Source of the DNA: an uncultured Saprospirales bacterium
Lineage (GTDB): Bacteria > Bacteroidota > Bacteroidia > Chitinophagales > JADIYW01
Direction: 5' to 3'
Assembly (NCBI GenBank): GCA_938008535.1
Contig: CALLKF010000104.1
Span: forward strand, 1 to 59,584
Length of the DNA stretch: 59,584 bases
The position numbers were made by a program, and so were the translations under genes. This document shows, one piece after another, positions 8,962 to 16,138 of this stretch. The stretch's first letter is position 1, and every line of letters starts with the position of its first letter. A model generated the notes under the pieces. It made no database searches, had not been told where the DNA came from, and worked only from the letters and a program-made list of their open reading frames with translations.

Positions 8962-9213
8962 GTAAGTTGGAATTTCTCTTCTGTAATTTCTAATTTCTTT
9001 ATTGTAACATGACATTTCTTCTTTGTAAGATGGTTTTTCCTTTTTGATAGATAAAATTTCTTTTTTGTAAGATGGAATTTCATCTTTGTAAGATTAAATT
9101 TCTTTTATGTAAGATGATATTTCCTTTTTGTAAGACAATATTTCTCTTTTGTAAGATTTGATTTCTCTTAAGTAAAATGATATTTCGTAGCTGTTAGATT
9201 GGATTTCTCAACA
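8962..9213. repeat. 21-bp tandem array A (12 units)
   Basis: Twelve contiguous units of exactly 21 bp start at 8962, 8983, 9004, 9025, 9046, 9067, 9088, 9109, 9130, 9151, 9172 and 9193. The consensus starts GTAAGATGRWATTTC and ends in a T-rich hexamer. Units are diverged (no two identical) but length never changes. Weaker units in the same phase, keeping an ATTTTCA-like core, can be followed to about 9300. Read on the minus strand, ten units form a stop-free frame encoding heptads of the type K-[FY]-x-L-T-x-K. There are no unique spacers, so it is not a CRISPR array. Together with 9214-9328 it fills the 416-bp gap between genes. Confidence 0.9.
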
Positions 9214-9328
9214 GGCAAATCGCATTTTCAGGGTGTGAGCAGGCGTTTTAGTGGTGTTTTCTGTCATTGTGGCTTAAATAGTTGTTATTTTCAAATATTC
9301 AGGCTATATTTAAGTTAATAACCATACT

Positions 9329-9982
9329 ATGACTAACCGACAAGAGAACTCTATGACTATGTTTAACGTGGTTGTGGAGGTTTGCGATGAGCATATTGAC
9401 CTGATAACACCGATACCGGCGATGCTGGCTACCGTGAATTTACTAAAAGAGCAGTTGCTGGCTGCACAGAACCTGGCGCGCGACCAGACACTGAGAATTA
9501 AAGGAGTGGCCGAAGACAAACTGGTACTGAGAAAACAACTGGCGAAACATGCGGCGATCATTGCACGAGTGATGCGCGCGTTTGCGCGGTCGCAGGGAAA
9601 CCATACGCTGCTGGCTGAGGTGGATTATAGCAAGACGAAGCTGATGAAGGTGCGCGATATGCTGCTGAAACCGCATTGCGAAATTATTTATGAACGCGCG
9701 GTGGCACATGCGGCGGCGTTGGCGGATTGCGGTATTACGCCGGAAATGCTGCTGCGCCTGCGGACGGCGATTGACGAGTATGACGCGCATGTGGCGGACA
9801 CGATGGTGGTGGCGACGGCGCAACTGAAGGCGCAAATTAAAGGTATAAATGATTTGCTGAAGAATGGGCTGGATCTGAACATGAGTATTTTTATACTGAC
9901 GCAGCCGAGTTTTTACCGTTTGTATACGCTCAGCCGGAATGTGATTGACAGTGCGGCGACGAAGAAGAGAGAAGAGATGTGA
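9329..9982 (+). CDS. GC-rich alpha-helical protein of unknown function
   Basis: A 217-residue protein I cannot assign to a family. It has no signal peptide and no membrane helix, and is predicted almost wholly helical: residues 35-85 and 90-180 are rich in A, L, K and E with coiled-coil character (LLKEQLLAAQNLARDQ). There is no recognisable catalytic motif. Base composition is very different from its neighbours: hand counts of the 60-bp lines at 9541, 9661 and 9781 give 62%, 55% and 60% G+C, versus about 40% nearby. It starts 115 bp after the last clear unit of a 21-bp tandem array and is followed by a palindromic repeat. These features suggest a horizontally acquired or repeat-associated gene. 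The start could also be ATG 9353. Confidence 0.6.
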   Translation: MTNRQENSMTMFNVVVEVCDEHIDLITPIPAMLATVNLLKEQLLAAQNLARDQTLRIKGVAEDKLVLRKQLAKHAAIIARVMRAFARSQGNHTLLAEVDYSKTKLMKVRDMLLKPHCEIIYERAVAHAAALADCGITPEMLLRLRTAIDEYDAHVADTMVVATAQLKAQIKGINDLLKNGLDLNMSIFILTQPSFYRLYTLSRNVIDSAATKKREEM

Positions 9983-10020
9983 GAGATGGATGACAGGGTT
10001 TCAATATGGTTCGTAGTTGG

Positions 10021-10034
10021 CAGGTTATAACCTG
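10021..10034. repeat. Perfect 14-bp palindrome (REP-like fragment)
   Basis: CAGGTTATAACCTG is its own reverse complement and sits in the 78-bp gap between two orphan genes. Its flanks resemble the GGCAGGTT / AACCTGCC type of dispersed palindromic repeat known in Bacteroidota; the identification as a fragment of such an element is an inference. Confidence 0.5.
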
Positions 10035-10060
10035 ACAAAGGCGAAGTTCAACATTTGAAG

Positions 10061-11053
10061 ATGAATACAGATAGAATTAAAATAAATGGAATTGAATTCA
10101 AATGGGGAATGACATTTGAACAAGTAATTAATGCATTTAAGTCCGAAAACCTGTCAACAGGATGGAGCCATTGGAAATCCTATGAAATTGAATGTAATGA
10201 AATCGCTGACATCAAATCGCTCACCTGTTTCTTTTGGGGGCCATCAATAAACAGACCCGTAATGCAATGCAGCTTTGAACTTGCACCATTAAAACCAGAG
10301 ACAAATGAAGAAGTACATACACCTTATGTTAAACATCTGACAGGTATATTTGGCAATCCGCATAACAGTAGTTTTAATAAACTTGAAAATGGACAAAAAT
10401 ATAATGAAGGACATGCAAGCTCAAACGTAATTTTTAGCTGTGAATGGTGGCAGGAAGATATTTTAATTTCTCTCTCTGTCTTTGGAGGAATCAGAACTAG
10501 AAAAGAAGGAAAGTATGCGGCAGGGCTTTATTTTCAATGGTTAAATGAAAAAAAATCTGCGGAGCCTTATTTTGAAGAATTTTTTAAATCAGAAAATGAA
10601 CATTTAGATTCTGTAACTTTATTAGATAGGTTTGAATTGCAATACATACAAAGACCATATTACAGAAGCCATTATGAACTTAAAGATTCAGATATTGCAC
10701 TAAAAGATGAATCAGTTAGGACGGCACAACTGGCTTTATATACCAATTCATTATATAGAATGCCAAAAAGTATTTCAGACAATTTAAAGAAAAATGAAAT
10801 AGCACTATTCTATTCAGAAAACACTAAAAAATGGTGCATTGGAAATAAATGGGACTTTACAGTTATTAATAACGAAGAATCAATGGAATATATAAATATT
10901 GAAAGAGCTCGTGGACCTGGTGGAACAGAAATGAATATAAATTCCCTGAAAATTGCAGATGTAGTTGAAAGCAATAAATTGAAAGCTTTATCCTATAAAA
11001 TAGAAGAACTTTCTGGCAAGATATTTAGAAGAACAATTGGTTCTGATGATTAA
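10061..11053 (+). CDS. Uncharacterised protein
   Basis: A 330-residue protein of unknown function, AT-rich like the bulk of the window and unlike the gene before it. It has no signal peptide or membrane helix. Residues 1-165 open with a compact beta-rich segment (KINGIEFKWGMTFEQVINAF) and contain several tryptophans; residues 166-330 appear mixed alpha/beta. The ATG at 10061 is chosen over the TTG two codons upstream. It lies between a palindromic repeat and a second repeat-like stretch (11054-11210), isolated from any operon, which suggests an accessory gene. An immunity or effector role is possible but nothing in the sequence proves it. Confidence 0.6.
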   Translation: MNTDRIKINGIEFKWGMTFEQVINAFKSENLSTGWSHWKSYEIECNEIADIKSLTCFFWGPSINRPVMQCSFELAPLKPETNEEVHTPYVKHLTGIFGNPHNSSFNKLENGQKYNEGHASSNVIFSCEWWQEDILISLSVFGGIRTRKEGKYAAGLYFQWLNEKKSAEPYFEEFFKSENEHLDSVTLLDRFELQYIQRPYYRSHYELKDSDIALKDESVRTAQLALYTNSLYRMPKSISDNLKKNEIALFYSENTKKWCIGNKWDFTVINNEESMEYINIERARGPGGTEMNINSLKIADVVESNKLKALSYKIEELSGKIFRRTIGSDD

Positions 11054-11210
11054 CAAAGATAAGTGAAGCATTGTTGTATGCTCCTTACGCTCTCTCAAGT
11101 AAACTGAACCTACGAGGTTGGTAGTCCTTCGATAAACTCAGGAAGACACGGCTTTGTGCAGATGACAGGCAGGTGCAAAGAAGCTATTAGTGTCAAAGCG
11201 TTTTTCTTTT
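11054..11210. repeat. Dispersed-repeat-like intergenic DNA
   Basis: No gene is visible. The stretch CTTCGATAAACTCAGGAAG near 11128-11146 resembles the widely dispersed CTTCGACAAGCTCAGG type element found between genes in many Bacteroidota. The comparison is from memory and needs a genome-wide search. Confidence 0.35.
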
Positions 11211-11218
11211 TATCTTTG
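11211..11218 (+). promoter_or_regulatory. -7 promoter box of lipoprotein gene
   Basis: TATCTTTG fits TAnnTTTG and ends 4 nt before the ATG at 11223. It lies inside the longer frame that would start at 11190, which therefore is unlikely to be translated. Confidence 0.6.
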
Positions 11219-11222
11219 CGGC

Positions 11223-11744
11223 ATGAGAAATTTTATTTTGTTTGTGGCTGGTTGTGCTTTGGTGGTGTCTTCTTGTCAATACAGTAAAGAGCCGAAAACG
11301 TTTTCTACCGAAAAGGTGAGTATACAATATCCATCGTATCTGCATGTTTCGAATGATGTTTATCCGACGAAGCAAACGTTGCTGCAAACTAAAAATGATT
11401 ACCGTGATGTGTATTTTATTTTAATAGATTTTGGCCAGAAGCCAAGCGACAGCGGTTTCGCGCTGATGTATGATTCTATCACCAATCAATTAAAAAGAAA
11501 TTTAAAAGAAATACTGGTGGAAAAAGATTCTGCGTTTACCATCCATAATTTAAAAGCAAGAGAATATCAAATTTCAGGTGTGCTTTCGTCTGAAAAGCAA
11601 GCACATCGGTTTTTGTTTACCTTAGATTTATTTGAAGATAAAAACGGTCATTTGTATCAAACGGCTGGTTGGTTGCTGCGCCACAAACGCCAGCTTTGGG
11701 AAAAAGATTTACAAGCTGCGGCTTATTCGCTAAATGTAAAATAA
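11223..11744 (+). CDS. Small lipoprotein of unknown function
   Basis: A 173-residue secreted lipoprotein: a hydrophobic signal (residues 1-17) ends in a lipobox with C18 (VVSSC), so the mature protein is anchored by lipid to the inner or outer membrane. The mature part is mixed alpha/beta and contains the pattern ISGVLSSEKQAHRFLFTLDL, with no catalytic motif. Start ATG 11223 is supported by the promoter box 4 nt upstream and by placing the signal peptide at the N-terminus. It is a single-gene unit followed by the large intergenic region with the putative small RNA. Confidence 0.75.
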   Translation: MRNFILFVAGCALVVSSCQYSKEPKTFSTEKVSIQYPSYLHVSNDVYPTKQTLLQTKNDYRDVYFILIDFGQKPSDSGFALMYDSITNQLKRNLKEILVEKDSAFTIHNLKAREYQISGVLSSEKQAHRFLFTLDLFEDKNGHLYQTAGWLLRHKRQLWEKDLQAAAYSLNVK

Positions 11745-11809
11745 ATTAACAAAAACCAAGAAGTAATCCACTATTCAATTTGTAGATAAACTTATAATCT
11801 TCTGATATT

Positions 11810-11839
11810 TTTAGATTTAAATCTAAATTTAAATCTAAA
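11810..11839. repeat. 12-bp tandem duplication with palindrome
   Basis: TTTAAATCTAAA occurs twice in direct succession (11816-11827 and 11828-11839), and 11810-11827 (TTTAGATTTAAATCTAAA) is a perfect palindrome. It may bind a dimeric regulator or simply be AT-rich repeat DNA. Confidence 0.5.
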
Positions 11840-11898
11840 ACTTTAACTTATAAACATTACTTGAAAAAATCTAGTGCACAAGAAATGTAAAAATTTTT

Positions 11899-11906
11899 TA
11901 CTTTTG
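11899..11906 (+). promoter_or_regulatory. -7 promoter box of the putative small RNA
   Basis: TACTTTTG fits TAnnTTTG and overlaps the first of three operator-like repeats. It would start transcription close to 11910. Confidence 0.5.
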
Positions 11907-11940
11907 TATTACAAATTTGTAATGCAAGATTGTAATACAA
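11904..11940. promoter_or_regulatory. Triple 11-bp operator, 13-bp spacing
   Basis: TTGTATTACAA (11904-11914), TTGTAATGCAA (11917-11927) and TTGTAATACAA (11930-11940) are three near-identical, near-palindromic sites spaced exactly 13 bp apart. The first two form a larger imperfect palindrome centred on TTACAAATTTGTAA. The block covers the -7 box and the expected transcription start, an arrangement typical of a repressor operator. No regulator gene is adjacent. Confidence 0.65.
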
Positions 11941-12118
11941 ATGCAAAAAGGAGCTACGGTGTAAATGAACACTTTCACTCCTCTTTGACGTGATTAGTTA
12001 AAAGCGTTTTCAAGCTAATGAGACTTTACTGATGCGATTTTCTATACTCACGATTTAAGACAACTCCGAGGTCAAACGAAGTTTATTAAAAAGGGCTGAT
12101 AATCAGTCCTTTTTTTTC
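11910..12118 (+). ncRNA. Putative structured small RNA
   Basis: A candidate transcript of about 200 nt between a -7 box (11899-11906) and an intrinsic terminator (12091-12118), with no reading frame longer than a few codons. Pairings visible by eye: AGGAG 11949-11953 with CTCCT 11978-11982, enclosing GTGT 11959-11962 with ACAC 11969-11972; TTTGAC 11984-11989 with GTCAAA 12071-12076; and GTGA 11990-11993 with TCAC 12048-12051. These nest into a closed multi-arm structure ahead of the terminator. Two tiny open frames (11941-11964 and 11965-11988) could instead be leader peptides. I do not recognise it as 6S, tmRNA, SRP or RNase P RNA. The gap 12119-12444 shows nothing further. Confidence 0.5.
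12091..12118 (+). terminator. Rho-independent terminator of the small RNA
   Basis: A stem of nine pairs (one G-U) from AAGGGCTGA to TCAGTCCTT with a three-base loop is followed by eight T residues. Confidence 0.8.
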
Positions 12119-12444
12119 TTTTACAATTAAGAATTAAAATTACATCATACTTGCAATAAACTCTATTTTAACTTTTCCACACGCTGTTTAATGGAAATGT
12201 GAATATTAAAATATGTGCTGATTATCAATTGATTAACATCAATACCAACACAAAAATTAAATTTCAACAAGCATGTGAACAGAACGTGAAAAAAAATGAA
12301 AATTTGTGCTTGTTTGATTAAAGAAAATTACAATTTGGCTTCTCAATTCATTTATATACATTTTAACCAAATATCTATTTGCTTTTACAATCTGATTCCA
12401 AATGAAGAAATTAAACAATTCTTTCATACAATCGTTAATATCCT

Positions 12445-12452
12445 TAACTTTG
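12445..12452 (+). promoter_or_regulatory. -7 promoter box of fni
   Basis: TAACTTTG fits TAnnTTTG and ends 4 nt before the TTG start at 12457. The TAA within it is the in-frame stop that prevents any further upstream start. Confidence 0.6.
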
Positions 12453-12456
12453 TATA

Positions 12457-13491
12457 TTGAAAAATTTAGAAAAAACATCAGATTTAGATCCAACTGCTGC
12501 CGAACGCAAGCAAGATCATATTCAATTAGCATTCCAATCGCAAGTGGAAAGTTTTGCGATAGATAAACGCTTTTCTTACGAACCTTTGTTAGCAGCGCAT
12601 CCGCAAGCATCCACCGAAAAAATTTCTTTTTTAGACAAACAAATTCAAACACCAATTTGGGTTTCGAGCATGACCGGCGGCACTGAAAAAGCGTTTACGA
12701 TCAATTCTAATTTAGCGCGCGCGTGCAACGAGTTTGGAATGGGTATGGGTTTGGGTTCGTGCAGAAGTATCCTGGAAAGCGATGAACGTTTGCATGATTT
12801 TGATTTTAGAAAAATAATCGGTGATGAGTTACCTTTTTTTGCTAACATCGGCATCGCGCAACTGGAAATTTTAGTGAACGAAAATAAATTGTTTTTGATT
12901 GATAAATTGGTCGATAAATTATCGGTTGATGGAATTATTATACACATCAATCCATTGCAGGAATGGCTGCAACCGGAAGGCGATAAGATCAACGAAGTTC
13001 CGATTGTTACGATTCAAAAGTTTTTAGAACAAACAAAACAGAAAGTAATTATAAAAGAAGTAGGACAAGGTTTTGGAAAAGAAAGCTTGCGCGCTTTGGT
13101 GCAGCTTCCTATTGAAGCGATTGAATTTGCGGCGCATGGCGGAACGAATTTTTCTAAACTGGAATTATTACGCGCTGATAAATTGCAGCAAAGTATTTTT
13201 AATGAAATTTCACACATTGGCCACAGCGCGGAAGAAATGGTAACGTTTGTTAATGAACTGAAAAGCGAATTAGGTAATAAATTTGTAGTGCAAAATTTTA
13301 TCCTTTCAGGCGGTGTGAAAAATTTCTTAGATGGATATTACTTGATGGAAAAATTACAAGCAAATTCCATTTACGGACAAGCATCTACTTTATTGAAATA
13401 CGCTGAACAATCGTATGAAGTGTTGCAGCAGTTTTTACAAAGTCAAAAAGATGGATTGCAACTGGCGAAAGCTTTTTTTAAAGTGAACTAA
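12457..13491 (+). CDS. fni: Isopentenyl-diphosphate isomerase, type 2
   Basis: A 344-residue FMN-dependent type 2 IPP isomerase that interconverts isopentenyl and dimethylallyl diphosphate at the end of the mevalonate pathway. Family motifs are present: MTGGT (72-76), GLGSCRSIL near 98-106, and HINPLQE (163-169), whose Q and E are the proton-transfer and Mg-binding residues. The TTG start is forced: an in-frame stop lies 12 bp upstream and the first internal ATG would remove conserved sequence. It heads a run with the oxidoreductase (5 bp downstream) and mvaA, consistent with a mevalonate operon. The protein is cytosolic. Confidence 0.93.
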   Translation: MKNLEKTSDLDPTAAERKQDHIQLAFQSQVESFAIDKRFSYEPLLAAHPQASTEKISFLDKQIQTPIWVSSMTGGTEKAFTINSNLARACNEFGMGMGLGSCRSILESDERLHDFDFRKIIGDELPFFANIGIAQLEILVNENKLFLIDKLVDKLSVDGIIIHINPLQEWLQPEGDKINEVPIVTIQKFLEQTKQKVIIKEVGQGFGKESLRALVQLPIEAIEFAAHGGTNFSKLELLRADKLQQSIFNEISHIGHSAEEMVTFVNELKSELGNKFVVQNFILSGGVKNFLDGYYLMEKLQANSIYGQASTLLKYAEQSYEVLQQFLQSQKDGLQLAKAFFKVN

Positions 13492-13496
13492 ATTTT

Positions 13497-14078
13497 ATGA
13501 GCAAAAAAATACTCATCGTCAACGGACATCCAAACAAAGACAGTTTGAATTTTGGGTTGGCAGATGCTTATAAAAAAGGCGCAATGCAAGCAAATGCTGA
13601 AATACAGGAAATTATTATCCGTGATCTGCAATTCAATCCAAACTTAGAATTCGGTTATCAAAAACGGACAGAACTGGAGCCGGATCTTTTGGCAGCGTGG
13701 GAAAAAATAAAATGGGCTGAGCATATTGTATTTGTTTATCCAATTTGGTGGGGCGGCTTGCCGGCGGTGATGAAAGGTTTTTTTGACCGATTATTTTTGC
13801 CGGGTTTTGCTTTTGCGTACAGGGAAAATTCGGTTTGGTGGGACAAACTGCTGACAGGAAAATCTGCGCATATGATCGTAACAATGGACACGCCTTATTG
13901 GTATTTCCGTTTTGTTTATGGCAATCCGGGTATCAACCAGCTTAAGAAAAACACGTTAGAATTTTGCGGAATAAAACCGGTAAAAGTTACGGTGTTTTCA
14001 CCGGTGCGAAATATGAAGGAAGATGTATTAAAAAAATATCTTGATAAAACAGAAGAATCAGGTAAGAAATTAGCTTAA
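13497..14078 (+). CDS. NAD(P)H-dependent flavodoxin-fold oxidoreductase
   Basis: A 193-residue protein of the NAD(P)H quinone oxidoreductase / KefF / MdaB family. The N-terminal ILIVNGHPNKDSLN forms the FMN phosphate loop, and the family signature PIWWGGLPAVMKGFFDR is near residues 81-97. Members reduce quinones or other acceptors by two electrons at the cytosolic face of the membrane. It lies 5 bp after fni and 10 bp before mvaA, so it is co-transcribed with two mevalonate-pathway genes. A link to FMN-dependent Fni (which must have its flavin reduced) is an attractive but unproven inference. Confidence 0.88.
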   Translation: MSKKILIVNGHPNKDSLNFGLADAYKKGAMQANAEIQEIIIRDLQFNPNLEFGYQKRTELEPDLLAAWEKIKWAEHIVFVYPIWWGGLPAVMKGFFDRLFLPGFAFAYRENSVWWDKLLTGKSAHMIVTMDTPYWYFRFVYGNPGINQLKKNTLEFCGIKPVKVTVFSPVRNMKEDVLKKYLDKTEESGKKLA

Positions 14079-14088
14079 AAATATACAG

Positions 14089-15411
14089 ATGAAAAAAATA
14101 GAAGGTTATTCAAAACTGAGCAAAGAGCAAAAAATTGACTGGCTGGTTGACACGTACTTCAACAACGATGAAAGCGTAAAGAATGAACTGATCAGCTATT
14201 GGCACAACGATGCAAAAACGCAGCAAACATTCGATGAATTTGCGGAAAATACATTGACCAATATGTACACGCCGTTTGGTATCGCGCCGAACTTTTTGAT
14301 CAATAATAAACTGTATAGTTTGCCGATGGCTATTGAAGAAAGCTCGGTGGTGGCGGCTATGTCTAAAGCAGCGAAATACTGGCTGGACAGAGGCGGTTTT
14401 AAAACGGAAATTTTAGGCACGACAAAAATAGGGCAAGTACATTTTAAATACGATGGCGATCATCAAAAATTAAAAGCGCTTTTTCCTGAGATCAAAAAAG
14501 AACTGATCGAAAATGGAAAATACATTACTATTAATATGGATGCGCGTGGCGGTGGCGTTTTGGATGTTGAGCTGATAGACATGACGGAGTTTGAAGCAAA
14601 TTATTTCCAGTTGAAAGTTTCGTTTGATACCTGCGATTCGATGGGCGCGAATTTTATCAATACCGTTTTAGAAGAATACGCGAATACGCTGAAAGATATT
14701 GTTGCGCGCAACGAAAATTTAGAAGGCAAGGTTTATATTATAATGTCGATTGTTTCGAACTACACACCAAACTGTGTGGCGCGCGCGTGGGTCGAATGTA
14801 AGGTAGAAGAATTAGGCAGCTTTGGTGAAATTTCTGCGCAGGAATTTGCTGAAAAAATGCGAACGGCTGTGCGCATTGCAGAAGTTGATCCGCATCGTGC
14901 AACGACACATAACAAAGGAATTTACAATGGCGTTGATGCAGTGATCATTGCAACAGGAAATGATTTTCGTGCAGTAGAAGCGTGTGGCCATACGTATGCT
15001 GCACGCAACGGAAGATATGCAAGCTTGACACATTGCACAATAGAAAATGGTGTGTTTAAATTTTGGATAGACTTGCCGTTAGCAGTAGGAACTATTGGCG
15101 GTTTGACGCAATTGCATCCGTTGGTGAAACGCAGTTTACAAATTTTAGAAAATCCAAATGCGAAAGAATTGATGCAGATTTGCGCGGTGGCTGGTTTGGC
15201 GCAAAACTTCGCGGCGTTGCAAGCGATGACAACGGTTGGCATTCAGCAAGGACACATGAAAATGCATTTGCTGAATATCTTAAATCATTTAGAAGCCACT
15301 GACGAAGAAAAGAAATATGCACTGGAATATTTTAAAGATAAGATCGTTTCATTTACTACAACAAGAGTGATGCTGGAACAATACCGAAGTGCGAAGAAAG
15401 AGGTGAAATAA
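14089..15411 (+). CDS. mvaA: HMG-CoA reductase, class II
   Basis: A 440-residue class II 3-hydroxy-3-methylglutaryl-CoA reductase, the committed step of mevalonate synthesis. Catalytic residues can be placed by motif: glutamate 83 or 84 in PMAIEESSVVAA, K276 in HNKGIYNG, D292 in ATGND, and H389 in QQGHMKM. It lacks a membrane anchor, as expected for bacterial class II enzymes. Start ATG 14089 gives the usual N-terminal length and lies 10 bp after the oxidoreductase gene. With fni and the GYDIA kinase it indicates that isoprenoids are made by the mevalonate route, which is found in part of the Bacteroidota. Confidence 0.95.
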   Translation: MKKIEGYSKLSKEQKIDWLVDTYFNNDESVKNELISYWHNDAKTQQTFDEFAENTLTNMYTPFGIAPNFLINNKLYSLPMAIEESSVVAAMSKAAKYWLDRGGFKTEILGTTKIGQVHFKYDGDHQKLKALFPEIKKELIENGKYITINMDARGGGVLDVELIDMTEFEANYFQLKVSFDTCDSMGANFINTVLEEYANTLKDIVARNENLEGKVYIIMSIVSNYTPNCVARAWVECKVEELGSFGEISAQEFAEKMRTAVRIAEVDPHRATTHNKGIYNGVDAVIIATGNDFRAVEACGHTYAARNGRYASLTHCTIENGVFKFWIDLPLAVGTIGGLTQLHPLVKRSLQILENPNAKELMQICAVAGLAQNFAALQAMTTVGIQQGHMKMHLLNILNHLEATDEEKKYALEYFKDKIVSFTTTRVMLEQYRSAKKEVK

Positions 15412-15431
15412 ATTACTTCAAAAAATCGTAC

Positions 15432-15785
15432 TTACTTTTCATTCAATCTCATAGAATCTTTCAGTATGTTTTGAATTAAATCAATATCTACTTCTTCCAT
15501 GTTTTTATAAGAAATGGATGCAATTTGCTTTCTGTTTTTTATTTCTAAAATTGGATATTTTTCTTTTAACAACACACCGCGACAAAAACCAATATATACT
15601 GTTTTTTTTTCTATACTGATATAACACAACATTCCTTTGTAATTATAAAAAGGACAATTAAAACTCAAACGTTCTGTAATTTCATGTGTCGTAGAAAGAA
15701 TAATTTCACGCAATAAAAACATAAGTTGTCGCGTCAAATCATCTTGAGATAAAATATAATTATCTACAGTTATGTATTTTTCCAT
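15432..15785 (-). CDS. DUF1801-domain protein
   Basis: A 117-residue cytosolic protein that fits the DUF1801 (YdhG-like) family: an N-terminal helical part, then FNCPFYNYKGMLCYISIEKK and YIGFCRGVLL, the conserved beta-sheet core. The structural family has been linked to frataxin-like iron handling in Bacillus, but function is generally unproven. It is convergent with mvaA (20 bp between the stop codons) and is transcribed alone. Confidence 0.7.
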   Translation of the reverse strand: MEKYITVDNYILSQDDLTRQLMFLLREIILSTTHEITERLSFNCPFYNYKGMLCYISIEKKTVYIGFCRGVLLKEKYPILEIKNRKQIASISYKNMEEVDIDLIQNILKDSMRLNEK

Positions 15786-15952
15786 AGTATCTAAATTTAA
15801 AAAATAGTTTAGTTTTTGGAACTAAAATAGAACTCAATTGTGTTATATACTCGCTTATGAAAATTAACACAACTTAACAACTAAAATACATCGTACGAAC
15901 CGTTCAATAGTTGAATTACTTTTTAAGTAAAGTAAAAAATTAAATCAAAAAA

Positions 15953-16138
15953 ATGAAAACTTTTATTTCTTATTTGTCAATCGTAATGATTGTCGTGGTA
16001 AGTATTTGCCTATTGCAAATCATACCCAACTTTATTTCTTCAAACGATAATAAATTTTATATCGGAATTGTATTGTTATGCATTTCTCCATATTTAATTT
16101 TTATCAGTATCAAAAAAATTATTAAAAACTTTAAATGA
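15953..16138 (+). CDS. Small two-helix membrane protein
   Basis: A 61-residue protein with two hydrophobic segments (about 4-26 and 37-54) separated by a polar stretch (SSNDNKF) and a lysine-rich C-terminus, so both ends are probably cytosolic. Its stop overlaps the start of the SPFH lipoprotein gene (ATGA), which implies translational coupling and a shared job. No family is recognised. Confidence 0.55.
   Translation: MKTFISYLSIVMIVVVSICLLQIIPNFISSNDNKFYIGIVLLCISPYLIFISIKKIIKNFK

Noticed and set aside
8745..9083. Open frame of 112 codons on the minus strand over array A and the SprT-like gene
   Set aside because: It reads the 21-bp repeat and then the antisense of a clear gene. The composition is low-complexity K/L/T, and there is no promoter or conserved domain.
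8962..9213. CRISPR array
   Set aside because: Units follow directly without unique spacers, no cas genes are nearby, and repeat units are diverged.
9329..9982. Orphan GC-rich gene as DGR Avd or toxin
   Set aside because: All-helical character is the only shared feature; no reverse transcriptase, template repeat or antitoxin is nearby.
10055..10060. TTG start for the 10061 gene
   Set aside because: The ATG two codons later is a stronger start; the difference is trivial.
11941..11988. Two leader peptides (7 codons each)
   Set aside because: They are possible, with AAGGAG nearby, but too short to support as genes; recorded within the small RNA entry.
12172..12190. TTTTCCACACGC as a DnaA box / origin
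   Set aside because: Only one imperfect site, no cluster, and no dnaA/dnaN genes nearby.
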